A stretch of DNA of 64,000 bases from Ampullaceana balthica. Taxonomy: Eukaryota > Mollusca > Gastropoda > Lymnaeidae. Position numbers and translations under genes: made by a program. The notes under the pieces were generated by a model. The model saw nothing but the letters and a program-made list of their open reading frames with translations, made no database searches and had not been told where the DNA came from. The first letter of the stretch is position 1, and the number at the start of each line of letters is the position of its first letter. Positions 35,143-47,368 of this stretch are shown here, piece by piece. Location: assembly GCA_944989445.1 (NCBI GenBank), contig CALYLW010000019.1:1178001-1242000 (forward strand). Direction: 5' to 3'.

Positions 35143-35602
35143 AAGGGACTTCCTCCTGTGTCCATCCACTCCGGGACTTCCTCCTGTGTCCATCCACTCC
35201 GGGACTTCCTCCTGTGCCCATCCACTCCGAGACTTCCTCCAGTGTCCATCCACTCCGGGACTTCCTCCTGTGTCCATCCACTCCGGGACTTCCTCCTGTG
35301 TCCATCCACTCCGGGACTTCCTCCTGTGCCCATCCACTCCGGGACTTCCTCCTGTGTCCATCCACTCCGGGACTTCCTCCTGTGTCCATCCACTCCGGGA
35401 CTTCCTCCTGTGTCCATCCACTCCGGGACTTCCTCCTGTGTCCATCCACTCCGGGACTTCCTCCTGTGTCCATCCACTCCGGGACTTCCTCCTGTGTCCG
35501 GTGTCCGTCCACTCCGGGACTTCCTCCTGTGTCCGTCCACTCCGGGACTTCCTCTTGTGTCCATCAACTCCGGGACTTATTCCGGAGTCCATCCACTCCC
35601 GG
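35143..35602. repeat. 28-bp minisatellite, about 16 copies
   Basis: Unit CGGGACTTCCTCCTGTGTCC then ATCCACTC. The third-last junction carries a short GTGTCCG duplication. Open on both strands in several frames because the unit lacks stops; not a gene. It lies about 1.3-1.8 kb upstream of the phosphatase start codon. Confidence 0.95.
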
Positions 35603-35697
35603 AACTTTCAGAAGGGACTGCGTAGACGATTGCAGCCTCTTTACTTTACAGATACAAGTTATTAGGACTCCACATAACATATGGATTTCGGTGTCTT

Positions 35698-35793
35698 GGT
35701 GACCCGTCAAAACGGCCCCTGTCAAAAAGGCCCTGGCCAAAATGGACCCGGTCAAAACGGCCGTTTTGTCAGGGGCCGTTTTGTCGGTGAACG
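35698..35793. mobile_element. Short ACAAAACGGCC-type inverted-repeat element
   Basis: Begins GGTGACCCGTCAAAACGGCC and ends GGGGCCGTTTTGTCGGTGAAC, with internal repeats of GTCAAAANGGCC. A relative of 23871-24271 reduced to its ends. Confidence 0.65.
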
Positions 35794-36936
35794 ATGAATT
35801 ACGTTTTAACCTAAACTATTAGCAAGTTGTTTATGGAGAGTATATTGTAGCATCCATGCCCTAAAAGTGTTGCTGATGTCGCTGAAAAATAATTCAGGAA
35901 AGACCAACAGTTTGAGAAGCACTAATGCAACGCTTTAGCTTTAAAAAAGAAAAAAATGTATGAAAGAAAAAAAACTGAATGACCGCATTGTGTCTTGTTG
36001 CGCGGGACCATTCATGGCAGAGTTACGGGCACTTTGCCAACATGCCCTCCCTTCCTCCCCAACCTCCACCACCGAGGTCACGGGGTAACGAATAAACGGA
36101 AATGACGACACGATATCAATTTCACGACGCCGTGCCGCTATTTTAAGAAAATAACGTATTCTTCTCGATATCCCATTGGCTGGGAACGTTGGCTGAGACG
36201 TAGGGGCGAAGTGTTCAGCCATTGGTTCTACACTGGCGTATTCGCCAAAGCAGCCCTCCTCGCTGCTCGATATAACGGCGAGTTGCTCCTCACTGTGATG
36301 TATGTTAGCAAAATGTTGGACAAGAGCAAACGCTGAAAATAAGAAAAAAATCTACGTCGTTACGTTTTATAAAAATAACCAACATAGTCAGCCCGATATT
36401 TGTAAATATAGAACGACATTATTCGTGTGGGAACTGGTCAGATATAAATACGTTGACAAAAGTGGACGATCACTCACTTCATATCTAACCTCAAACTCAA
36501 TTAACCTGACTTCCATTGTAGAGTCTGTGGATATTGAAAAAGAAACAAGAAAAAAAAACACTTAATTCAACAATAATAATACTCACTGAGACGGAACATA
36601 CTTTTTACCAGACACGTTACCATTCCTGTGGATAAATATCACAATTGTCAAGAACGTCTACTAGTTTATTCAAGGCAAGTGCCAAGTTCGGATATATTTC
36701 CTTATTCGCAAGCTATTGGAATATATTTTTTTTTGAAAATAAAAAAATTCTGAATTCTGTTAAAGTTGTGTGGATTACAACAAAATTATTTTCACTTGTG
36801 TGATTATATTTGAAGGAAGTAATCACCATCCAAATCTAAGCATCTAAATCTATGTTAAGTTTACCGGAACTTCATCAACAAACGATCTTTTAATATATTT
36901 TGTTACCCCCGCCCCCCTTTTTTTCTTTGCGTTCAG
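35794..36936 (+). promoter_or_regulatory. Upstream region of the phosphatase gene, candidate core promoter
   Basis: Contains a remnant hAT-MITE end (AGTTTGAGAAGCACT at 35909), inverted CCAAT boxes (ATTGG at 36175 and 36221), and a TATA-like TATAAATA at 36443-36450 with a TCACTCA initiator-like motif about 30 bp downstream. A pyrimidine tract ending TTGCGTTCAG abuts the ATG at 36937 and looks like a 3' splice site. A GC-AG type donor (CAAG|GCAAGT at 36674/36675) could pair with it. All of this is predicted from motif alone; the true transcription start is unknown. Confidence 0.35.
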
Positions 36937-37330
36937 ATGCCTTGCCTAGAAGCACACATTATGTCCAACTCAGACCTCGGAGACTACTGCTGCCCAGACC
37001 GGCTTCGGGACGAAATAAGCAAAAATGCCAAAAATGTACTAATCATTGATTGCCGGTCCCAGGCTGAATACTCCCGTTCGTACGTCAGAGGGGCCATCAA
37101 CATCACACTGCCATCTCTAATGCTCAAACGGTTGAAACGGGGAAACCTCAACATTTCCTCGGTTATTCAAAACAACGAGGCTAAAGAGCGATTCTCTAAG
37201 TACTCCAAAACGGCCACAATTGTGTTGTACGATGATTGCTCCACGGATCTTAATGCCAACCCGTCCTCCGTCATAAACCTGTTGGTCAAAAAACTTCGGC
37301 AAGATGGCTGCCGGGCGTCCTTCCTACTAG
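36937..37330 (+). CDS. DUSP6: DUSP6-like exon 1 (CH2/rhodanese domain)
   Basis: Encodes residues 1-131 plus the first base of codon 132: [10 protein letters not shown]..., [35 protein letters not shown], ending [11 protein letters not shown]. Donor CTAG|GTAAGC. The ATG directly follows an AG acceptor-like sequence, so the true exon may begin exactly here with a non-coding exon upstream, or the protein may extend into an unseen upstream coding exon. Confidence 0.92.
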
Positions 37331-38825
37331 GTAAGCTAACTAAATATTCGTCTTCTCTTTTTTTATTTATAAGCTCCAGTTCATTTTGGATTATTTTGGC
37401 GCTTTGGAATACGATGTTATATTAGTCTTTAGTTTTTGTAGTCATTTTAGTTAAATATAATATAATTTATGTTAGCCATAATTAAAATTATAAGCCTACA
37501 GAAAAAATTACGGTAATTAGCTTAATAATAAACTTAATTAGTAGTAAATGAGTTTTCAAGTTTATGTATTTACTTCAGACTTCAGTTCTTTAGGCATTCC
37601 CTTTTAATTTTACAATATGAATATGGTAGGCTAGTGGGTATGAAAATTGAAATAATAATAATATAGGCCTGCTTAAGTGTTCTTGTTTTTTAAAATTGGT
37701 ATGCTAATCGTTATAGTTATAAATTATAAATGGAAATAATGTCAATGGTCAATGGATAAAAAATAAAATGATTTCATGACATTTCAATGTAAATATCAAA
37801 TTTGCCCAGGCCATCAAAAACTTATTCATCGTTGGGACAGGTCATCCTAAACAAAAAGAAAAATTCCCAGATGACATACTAATGTCATAACTTGTCATTT
37901 CCTCAGGTGGTTTCTCCACATTTGAGGAGAGATTCCCGGAGTACTGCCAACACCAGGAGCATGACACCAACATCATGGGTCTGTGCAACCTCAGGATATC
38001 AGAGGAGCCATCCTTCGGGGACGGCGACACCCATTCCACTTGCAGCACGGCCAGCCCCATTTCCTGCCCTTTCCCCGTCGCGGTTCTCCCCTACCTCTAC
38101 CTCGGCAGCGCCAAGAACTCGGCTGATCTGTCCCAGCTGAAAAAGTACGGGATAACGTACATCCTCAATGTCACCACAAACGTGCCCAACATGTTCGAGA
38201 ATGAGAAAAATTTCAAGTACCTTCAGATACCCATTTCTGATCACTGGTCCCAGAATTTATCATCGTTCTTCCCACAGGCGATAAAATTTATTGGTGAGTA
38301 GAACACTTAAGCTTGAGTTTTGATAAATGGAAAGCCAAAATATATCAGTTTAGCCTGTGCTATTTTTTTCTATTATATTTAACGCAACCTGAAAAAGCAG
38401 TAAAACTAAACATTCCAGGTAGTAATACAAAAAAGTATGTGGGGAGAAAAAAAAGGTTCAGAACGCAGTAACAGGTGCGTTGTGCTATAAAAAAAGCACC
38501 GAGTTCAGCCTACCCCCATATATTTAAAGATTTGTTGCTTCTTTTCAATCCATCTATTATGATCCAAATTATCATAGGGTACTACATCTGTTTATTTCTA
38601 ACAGAATATTTATTGTTACTGAACCCTAAATACATTTGAGAAACCCTGATCACTCTAGTTTAGCATAGAAAACAGAAATTAAAGCAAAAAAACATGATTT
38701 AGATTTATTGAAAAACTACATGGTGAAATTTTTTGTGTGTGTTTAAAATTATTAAATGAATAAGCTGCATCATCAAAAAAGCATAATATTGATATATAAA
38801 TATGTGTGTAATATATGTATATGTA

Positions 38826-38856
<31 letters not shown>

Positions 38857-41800
38857 CATATAAGTTTGTTTATGTACAGAATGAAAGAGGAATAAAATGT
38901 AGGTTCTGCATTTGTAGATGGGGTGAAAGGGAGGGAACTCTAATCTCATCCTCTCATGTGCCTAAAACTAGAGAGACTTGTCAGTTTTGTGGGGGGGGGA
39001 TCTGATAGCATTGATAAGTCTGGTGCCAAGAGTGGTGAAGATAATGGTGTTTATATTTTAGTGGGGGGGGGGTGGAAAGGTGCCATCAAGTGCCTAGTCT
39101 GGTGTGTGCTTCCTGTAGAAAAACAAATGACATTAAATCTTAAATCTTTAAGGAATAAAGTTTGTTTGTGCTGTTGTGAGAGAGGAGGTCAAGGCCTATC
39201 TTCACTCTTAGCATTTAAAAAGAAAAAAAAAGTTCTTGAAAATACTTGATGTAAATTGTAAGATAAATAAATATATCTTAACAAACATTTTGAACTGTAA
39301 AGTAATAAAGACACTTTGAGTATGTTTTGAATAACCACAGTTGTTTAGTGGTTGAGGTTGTGTACAACAAGTTGAAATTAGGTGTAACTAGTAACTATCT
39401 TAATTATTTGGTCTAGAATTGTAAAAGTAATTTGTATATTAACATACAGAAAATCTAGGAGTAACATTTGACATTTGTGTTAACATACATACAGAAAATC
39501 TAGGAGTAAAATCTATGTCAGCAAACAGAATTGTCGCCTGGAAAAGTTTAAAATTAAAAGACTGATTTATTCATAGGTTTAGGCGCCCATAAAGGCATCA
39601 TCAAAATGAAGAAATATTTCTGAAATGCTTATGTTATCATTGCCAAGAATTTCAGCTCGGGAGCTTTCAGCTCACATAGATTAATGCCCAAACCATTTTT
39701 TTCACTTTGTTTATTTTGACGGCTTCTTAACTACTGGTGGGGGGGGGTAGTAGAGAAGAACTTATTAAATCCTGGTGTGGTCTGTGATAGACGCTGCCAG
39801 TGATACATTCAGCCAGGCGCCAGAGAATCTGTTTAGATAGATAGTGGACGTCACATCCGGTTCCTGAGTGGATATAACCGTTTTTTTTAAAATTCTTCTT
39901 TTTAGTCTTTTATGTTCGTTTTTTTTTAAAAGGCATGTGTAAGTTTAGCTGCTCTGCAGTAGTGGGCTACTGTGTTTTTAAGCCATGTGTACGTTTAGCT
40001 GCTGTAGTGGGCTACTGTGTTTGGTGTGCCAGGAAAGAAAGAGTAAAAAGTACAATTAAGCTTTTTTTTAAAAAGAAAGTCTGGGAAGACGTCTTATATA
40101 ACGCCTTGAGTAAAGACAAAAGACGTTTAAATTATTTGTGTGTGGTGGGTTTCAGTTAGGGAAACTATAATAAAATCAAGCGGTTATGAAGATCTGGATC
40201 CTCCTGCGTTGTTTTCACAACCTTTCATGTGACCCATGACATTTGACCTTGTGCCTAAGGGGAGATGGTTTTAGGGGCGGGGGGGGGGAGGAGAATGGCC
40301 ACGACTATTATGGAACTCCCCGTCGACCACGTTGTCAAAATATTATTACTTTTTACTGTCCAGTTAATCTCACAAACTGTCCACTTTATCTTACTCATTG
40401 TATAATAGAATTCATCTCTTAAACTTATTAATACATCCACTACACTGTAGCATAAACAATTACTTTTTCTATGATATCCGGGGCCGTGTTTCCCTAACAT
40501 GAGCACAAGAAGAGATCACGCTACAAGCGTGTGATGACACGATCAATGGGACTCAGTCATGACATACTAGCGTGCCAGCCAGGTCTTAATGTCAGTGATG
40601 ACACGATCAATGGGACTCAGTCATGACATACTAGCGTGCCAGCCAGGTCTTAATGTCAGTGATGACACGATCAATGGGACTCAGTCATGACATACTAGCG
40701 TGCCAGCCAGGTCTTAATGTCAGTGATGACACGATCAATGGGACTCAGTCATGACATACTAGCGTGCCAGCCAGGTCTTAATGTCAGTGATGACACGATC
40801 AATGGGACTCAGTCATGACATACTAGCGTGCCAGCCAGGTCTTAATGTCAGTGATGACACGATCAATGGGACTCAGTCATGACATACTAGCGTGCCAGCC
40901 AGGTCTTAATGTCAGTGATGACACGATCAATGGGACTCAGTCATGACATACTAGCGTGCCAGCCATGTCTTAATGTCAGTGATGACACGATCAATGGGAC
41001 TCAGTCATGACATACTAGCGTGTCAGCCAGGTCTTAATGTCAGTGATGACACGATCAATGGGACTCAGTCATGACATACTAGCGTGCCAGCCAGGTCTTA
41101 ATGTCAGTGATGACACGATCAATGGGACTCAGTCATGACATACTAGCGTGTCAGCCAGGTCTTAATGTCAGTGATGACACGATCAATGGGACTCAGTCAT
41201 GACATACTAGCGTGCCAGCCAGGTCTTAATGTCAGTGATGACACGATCAATGGGACTCAGTCATGACATACTAGCGTGCCAGCCAGGTCTTAATGTCAGT
41301 GATGACACGATCAATGGGACTCAGTCATGACATACTAGCGTGTCAGCCAGGTCTTAATGTCAGTGATGACACGATCAATGGGACTCAGTCATGACATACT
41401 AGCGTGCCAGCCAGGTCTTAATGTCAGTGATGACACGATCAATGGGACTCAGTCATGACATACTAGCGTGCCAGCCAGGTCTTAATGTCAGTGATGACAC
41501 GATCGATGGGACTCAGTCATGACATACTAGCGTGCCAGCCAGGTCTTAATGTCAGTGATGACACGATCAATGGGACTCAGTCATGACATACTAGCGTGCC
41601 AGCCAGGTCTTAATGTCAGTGATGACACGATCAATGGGACTCAGTCATGACATACTAGCGTGCCAGCCAGGTCTTAATGTCAGTGATGACACGATCAATG
41701 GGACTCAGTCATGACATACTAGCGTGCCAGCCAGGTCTTAATGTCAGTGGGTTGTTGTTTGGAGATAAGGTCTTGGGGAGGGGTGGGTGGGTGCGGGTAC

Positions 41801-42849
41801 GACGCCATGTATAGGGAAATGATTAAGTTCTTGAAAACTCAAACAGAAATCGAAGTGACGTGACGTACACGCGCGAGGTGAGATTAAGAACCCCCCCTCC
41901 TCGGCAAAAAATAGTCTGTTAATCACAGAAAAATAAACACACCTGTCACATCGATTTGTTGAACTTTGGCCACCCCGGTGCCTTCCCCTCGGTGCCTCCT
42001 CCCCCCCCCCTCGGTGCCTCCTCCCCCCCCCCTCGGTGCCTTCTCCTCGGTGTGTATTGGAACTTTAAATAGCTCGCACCCAGCTGAAAGTAAGTGATGT
42101 ATTTAGTAGACAAGTAGTACAGTTGTGTCACAAGACCTTTTATGTTACACACACTCCTTCTGCACAGAAGATAATTGTGTCCTACGCTTACCATGGTTTC
42201 TGTCTTATCTTACACATTACCCTATTTTCTGGGTCACCATTGCTCTCTATTATAAAGACATGGGGGTAATAATGAGAATTAAGGCCCCCAAACGTGGATT
42301 GGACAGTGTTTGTCCCAGCTACGATTTTATACAATTAGAGTGTGGTATGTTGTGTGAATGAAGAATTTCTAATATCAGCTCAGTTTTGATTTAAATTTTA
42401 CCAATGTTAAGGGATAATTTTATCTGAGAGAATCAAATTTATCTTGCTATTGGAATCATGAGTTCACAAGATATATCTGTTGTCATACTTGCACCGCTTC
42501 TTGATTATTTTGTTTTACTGACGTTTTCTCCCTTTTCTTATGTTCTTCAGATGAGGCCAGGAACAACAAGAAAGGAATTCTGGTCCATTGCCTGGCTGGC
42601 ATCAGCCGCTCCGTCACTGTGACGGTGGCCTACCTGATGAGCCGTGAGAGCCTGACCCTCAACGAGGCCTACGACCACGTCAAAAAGTGCAAGCCCAACA
42701 TCTCCCCGAACTTCACCTTCATGGGCCAGTTGCTGGACTTTGAGAAAGACTTGAACAATAGCGACAAGGCCAACGACTCTGGTGATGAGAGCTTGACAAG
42801 TGACTGCGAAAAACTAAGTCCGACCAGCAGCAACTGTAGCCCTATTTGA
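36937..42849 (+). CDS. DUSP6: MAP-kinase phosphatase, DUSP6/MKP-3-like (three coding exons)
   Basis: Join of 36937-37330, 37907-38293 and 42551-42849 gives 359 codons; both introns are phase 1 with GT-AG ends. Family role: a cytoplasmic dual-specificity phosphatase that removes the Thr and Tyr phosphates of ERK and so limits RTK/Ras/ERK signalling. Residues ~20-145 form the rhodanese/CH2 domain with a kinase-interaction motif ([10 protein letters not shown], 62-71). A Ser/Thr-rich linker spans ~165-186, and residues ~187-330 form the catalytic domain with general acid Asp243 (ISDHW) and active site HCLAGISRS (Cys274, Arg280). SISPNF-like [16 protein letters not shown] matches the family C-lobe. 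All key residues are intact. Vertebrate DUSP6 is about 380 residues, so the length is slightly short, mainly in the linker and tail. An alternative start is Met9. It is the ancestor-like homologue of DUSP6/7/9; the symbol marks the class, not strict orthology. Confidence 0.95.
37331..37906 (+). other. Intron 1 of the DUSP6-like gene
   Basis: 576 bp, GT-AG, AT-rich. No repeat or embedded gene recognised. Confidence 0.9.
37907..38293 (+). CDS. DUSP6: DUSP6-like exon 2 (linker and N-half of the phosphatase domain)
   Basis: Residues 132-260. Acceptor TTTCCTCAG|GTGG; starts [14 protein letters not shown], a conserved CH2-domain end. Then the variable linker, [33 protein letters not shown] and [19 protein letters not shown]. 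Donor ATTG|GTGAGT. Phase 1. Confidence 0.95.
38294..42550 (+). other. Intron 2 of the DUSP6-like gene
   Basis: 4257 bp, GT-AG. Holds a TA-rich microsatellite near 38815-38850, G-runs (38990, 39064, 39740, 40279), the 64-bp satellite at 40531-41746, C-runs at 42000-42033, and a LINE-A/SINE tail scrap at 42120-42190 (CACTCCTTCTGCACAGAAGA, TGTCCTACGCTTACCATGG). No nested gene seen. Confidence 0.88.
40531..41746. repeat. 64-bp satellite, 19 copies, in intron 2
   Basis: Exactly 19 head-to-tail 64-bp units beginning GTGATGACACGATCAATGGG, then ACTCAGTCATGACATACTAG, CGTGCCAGCCAGGTCTTAAT and GTCA. The only differences seen are CCATGTC in unit 7, GTGTCAGCC in units 8, 10 and 13, and GATCGATGGG in unit 16. 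Such uniformity implies recent expansion or homogenisation. Confidence 0.97.
42551..42849 (+). CDS. DUSP6: DUSP6-like exon 3 (active site and C-terminus)
   Basis: Acceptor TGTTCTTCAG|ATGAGG. Residues 261-359: [20 protein letters not shown] then [30 protein letters not shown], and an acidic, Ser-rich tail ending SNCSPI before TGA at 42847-42849. Carries the catalytic Cys and Arg. Confidence 0.96.
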
Positions 42850-43260
42850 CTGAACGCTTCACATAAGCAACAAAAACTAAAATAATGTGACAGTCTTGTC
42901 AGGTACACAGCTCCACTACATTGTCTACTGCAAGTCCTTGTACGGTTTCTACCACAACATGAGCTTTTGTCGAAGACCACGAATTTAATTGTGGATACCT
43001 TTCAAAATAGCAGCAAATCAAAGTTTTTTTATAAATAAAAAAACTTGGTGTTTATTTTTCTTTCTTTTTTGTAAGAGGCAGTTTTTTTTAAATATTTCTA
43101 ACGTTTTTTTTTAAAAAACGTATAAATGAACTGATTTCCTTGTTGAAAAGCATTTAGTTGACAAATGAATCACTTGCCTATCTCAATGTTTCAAATGTCT
43201 GTGATATCATTGGATATCTGCACTTCTGTAGATGTAACTATTCTTGAATATAGGTCAAGA
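42850..43260 (+). other. Probable 3' UTR of the DUSP6-like gene
   Basis: Directly follows the stop. The first AATAAA is at 43035-43040, inside an AT-rich stretch with long T-runs. Another AATAAA at 46246-46251 would allow a much longer 3' UTR. Extent not determinable from sequence alone. Confidence 0.5.
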
Positions 43261-46200
43261 AATTAAACCAGAGTGATCTAGGTAGATTCCTGCAATCCAA
43301 GCTACTTGTTTCACTTTTCCTCTTTGCCCTATGTCAAATCTTGGCTATCATGGGTTAAATCCTCATGAGGTCTTGGCTGGTATAAAGACACTTAACCGCC
43401 AGAGAGACCCTATTTAGCCGCGGGTGGGGAACCAATCCACACCACCACCCGATGTGATGCTGTTGTTGGTCTGCGAAGTATGCTGTTCAGGGCTTGTAAG
43501 GTCAGCCAGCCTGAATCAGACATCTTTGCGGCATCGCCCCTTGCTGTTGCCTGTCCTCGAGTTACCTACCCGCTTGTTAACCTGAGCCTAATCAGCATAA
43601 AGTATCTGGTCTTCCAAGAGATTTATACTTATAAATATATACATATATAATTATTATAGATACAATTTTCTTACAAGTCTATTATAGTTCTCATCATTCT
43701 CTACTTAGGCATTTATGAATTAATAGGAATGGACTGACGACTTGGGTCGACTCTCTGTTAAAACATTACAGAGGCTTAACCAAAAGACAACAATTAATAC
43801 CTATTTCATCAACTTTTTTCATTATTCAATTAATTTCTTCAGACTTTGACAAAGACGTAGTTATAGTTATAACAAATTGTGATGATATAACCAGGACTTA
43901 GGTATAACAAATTGTACTGATGTTTTTTTGTTTTTTTTAATCCTGACCCAACAACAACAAAAAAAAACAAAACAGCAACACAAAATTACATTTTTTGTGA
44001 GCTCTTGCTGTTTTTCAAGTCTTTCAATGAGCTGGGCAGGGAAAGCTTGGTGTTATATGAACATGTTGTTATTGCTGAATATGATAGCCCACTCCTTCAG
44101 AAGGCAGCTGTTGTTTTTTTTCCCCTTAAATGTTTATAAATGGTGTAATTTTTGGGCATCTCAGCATTTAAAGAAATTTCTCAGCCATCAACCTGCACAC
44201 ATCTGGCTATGTATTATGTACTAAAAAAAAATAATAAAAGAAAAAAAAACGCAACGTTTTCCATTGGTCAGTTTAGTGAAGAAATTTTGGCACTGCCATT
44301 AAGATCAAACACAGTGCATGATTTTTTATTTGTTGAGAACCCACCACCACTTGTTATGTAACATACATTTGAGAGCATATGAACAAAATCCAAAATGGCA
44401 AATGCAACAGAGAGAGAAAAAAAAAGTACAACTTAGAAATTTTTTTGCCACACCTGTGCCATGAGCTATGTTATTATTATTGTTATTACTATGTATGTTA
44501 TTTGAATATTTTTTGAAAAAAAATGTTTTAGAAGTGAAATATCCCTGAGACTCTGTTGCTTGTATACTTGTAGATACGGTTGTAGTTTGTTTGGAAGAGT
44601 TCAAGTATATTTCTTAGCCAAAGTCCTGTGATGGAGATTGCCTTGTGTTACAATTTTATTCTCTTTTTTTGGTCACTCCTTGATGGCCTACTATATTACT
44701 TGGCCAACTGGCCTGGCGCAAATTTGTAAATTATATTTGAAGTTTATCTTCTGGTGGTCCTCAGAATGTGAAGTAGGAGGCATCTCCACTGGATCCACTC
44801 GCTTTGTTCTACTTTAAACAATATTATAATCCTGTGTATATAATCAGTCAGGCAAAATTATTAGTAGAATTAGATGGTAAATGCTGTTTTTAAAATTTTG
44901 GTCTTATCATTCTAGCTGAACATGATTAAAGTATTTTTTAAAAATCTTTGAGGTCCCTCTGCTAGCACTGAAAATAATTTCAGTCTTTAGAATGTCATTT
45001 TTTTTTAAAATGTATTGTTAAAAGTGGGGCTGAGGGTGAAAATTCTGATTTGTTTAGAACAAAACTTTGTGATATAGAATAATATACATGTCCACATGTG
45101 ACATTGTTGCTACTCACATGCTCCTTGTGAGCGCTGTCCACTGCCATGGTAACAATTTAAAATATTTGTTTAATTGACCCATTAAAATAATCGTTATGCC
45201 CACCCCCTCCCTGTCTTCCCCCAAAATTATCAAAATACTCCCAGGTCATACATGACTTCTGAACGTTTTTCTCCAGGTAAACATCATCAGACAAAGCCTT
45301 AAGCTGAAGTCTCACCAATACTTTGATCACACCTCTTTCAAAAGAAAAGAAATTCACACAAAGACTCACCTGAGTTAATCAAGACAGATATTTAACACTC
45401 AATCTCCTGTCCTAATAGACACACTTATTCCAACACATCAGACCAACACACATGCATGCCAGCTAATAAAAAAACCCAGCTGCATGTTAACAAAGGAGTC
45501 CAAACTTTTCCTTTGAGTTCTAGTCGCCTGGAAACAGCCGTGCTCTCATTGTAGTTTGGTTTCCATAGTTACGTGTAATCCTCTTAGTTTGCTTTTTCTT
45601 TTATGACAAATTTATTTGCTATTTTATTATTTGTGTTATTATTTTAAAAAATGTTGATCAATTTTGGCAATTTTATTGATGGAAGTTAAAAAAAAAGAAA
45701 AGAAGCAAAATTTTGTAAATTATTTCTGTAATGCTAAAAACTATTTTCAACCAATCAGATAGTTACATTAATCACAAGTTATATTTTTGTGGCTTTTTAA
45801 AAAATACATTTGTAACAATGTTTGTTGTTCAAGTGTTACTGGCATTTGGTTGGTTACTGTAGGGTGGACTTTCTAAGAGTGGTAGGAATAGGTTTTTTCA
45901 ATCCATTTATTGATGGGATAACCTATTCTAACCTTGTGAGAAAGAACCCACCCCTGGGGTCTTAGTTATCCATTATAGCATATCTCTGATATCATTCACG
46001 CAGCACACAACTGATTGTGACCAAAGAAATTCTAGTTTGTCTGACCAGCGTCCAGGGCTTCCATAAAACTTTTAGATCAGTTCATGGATATTTGAAGAGA
46101 AAAAATATGGGACTATTTTGTTGAGATGGGACTACTTTTTAACATTTATTTGAAGAGCTGTTTAGAATAAGAAGAACAGATATTAAAATACCAAAGATTC

Positions 46201-46485
46201 TGGGACATGCCTATTATAATAGCTCTCTTTTGTAATGATGTTTTTAATAAAATGTTACACACTATTGGCCCACGGAAGTTGCACTCGATGACTATTGTAT
46301 TTCACTGTACAAAAGTTGTTTTTTTTATTATATACCATGCTAAACCTCTTCTTTATAGAATGTCATGTATAACTTGTTATTTGAAATGTTTATAAAATAA
46401 TGTACTGCTTTAGTACTGAAAATATAAAAGAATTTATTGAACTTTCTGATGTTGTGGATTTTTATTTCGTATTTGTCTTGTTTCT
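43261..46485. other. Possible long 3' UTR or intergenic DNA
   Basis: No tandem arrays or recognised elements, which is unusual in this window. A GC-richer island at 43380-43610 (containing CCTATTTAGCCGCGGGTGGG and TTGCTGTTGCCTGTCCTCG) may be an unrecognised interspersed repeat. Short open frames have no motifs. Confidence 0.4.
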
Positions 46486-47368
46486 AGTTAAGAATGCGGG
46501 CGGCTGTGAACTAACTGCCTGCCGCGCAGCTATCTGCCAAGACACCGCGCATCAGTTTAGAGTTACCGGGAAGCAACGGATAACATCGTGCGTTTGTGAG
46601 ATAATCTGCTCACGGGTGTGTTTTTATATATTTATTAATTTTTTTACACATGACCCAAAAATTTTTTTAATGGACCTGGTTGCGAAGAATCATCTGATTT
46701 GGGATGTGAAAAGTCCATAGCACCAAGGTCAAGGTCTGTCCCGGAGATTTCCTGGTCTATTTAAAAAAAATATTCATTTAAATAAATTAATTAAAAAAGA
46801 ATCCAATAAAAAAGAAATAATTCACGGAAACTTTCCTCATTTGGTTTGCTAAACAAATAGAGATCTTGAGCTCGAAGTGTTTAAATGTGAGGGAATTGAT
46901 TCAGAAGAATAACACGAGGGAATTGATTCATAGGAATGTGATAAGGGAATTAATTCAGATGAATGTGATAACAAAATCCAATTGAAGAGAATATAATGGA
47001 TGATGAACTGCATTCCTGAAACAAGATGGCAGGCGATAAGAGTGGCACTGCTGGAATTGGTTATTGGACGGCTGCATGGAGGATAAAGGCGTGGTTAGTA
47101 GAACTTACGGATATCACAACGAGGCTTGATATGATTATTGATATAATAAATATGAGGTTTGGTGTCGCAGCACTCTTGATGGATGCTGTGCCAGAACGGT
47201 TGCCAGAACCCTCGTGTTGGAGACTACATAGTCGCATCCGCACATGGGACAACAGTGTGAGGGATATTTGATTTCATCTCTTCCTTACCGTGTGATGTTG
47301 TGTGAGGTCAACTCACAACCCCCACTCTAGGCCGAGTGGGCCCCGGGCGGCATACATACACCTTAAAT
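46486..47368. other. Intergenic; GCGCAG-element scrap and small repeats
   Basis: 46518-46575 resembles the repeat at 27190-27255 (GCGCAGCTATCTGCC, GACACCGCGCATCAGTTTAG). 46890-46970 has three loose ~30-bp repeats of GAGGGAATTGATTCA. No gene recognised. Confidence 0.5.

Noticed and set aside
35063..35702. Collagen-like or Ser/Pro/Thr-rich repeat proteins
   Set aside because: Five overlapping frames through a 28-bp satellite on both strands. No signal peptide or splice context.
36302..36565. 87-codon frame upstream of the phosphatase as a separate gene
   Set aside because: No recognisable motif, AT-rich Lys/Asn composition, and it overlaps the likely promoter/5' UTR region.
40531..41746. CRISPR array
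   Set aside because: The regular spacing comes from whole 64-bp unit repetition; there are no unique spacers, and the setting is an animal intron.
46400..46720. 106-codon frame near 46.5 kb as a coding gene
   Set aside because: It runs through an interspersed GCGCAG-type repeat scrap, and the protein has no recognisable domain.
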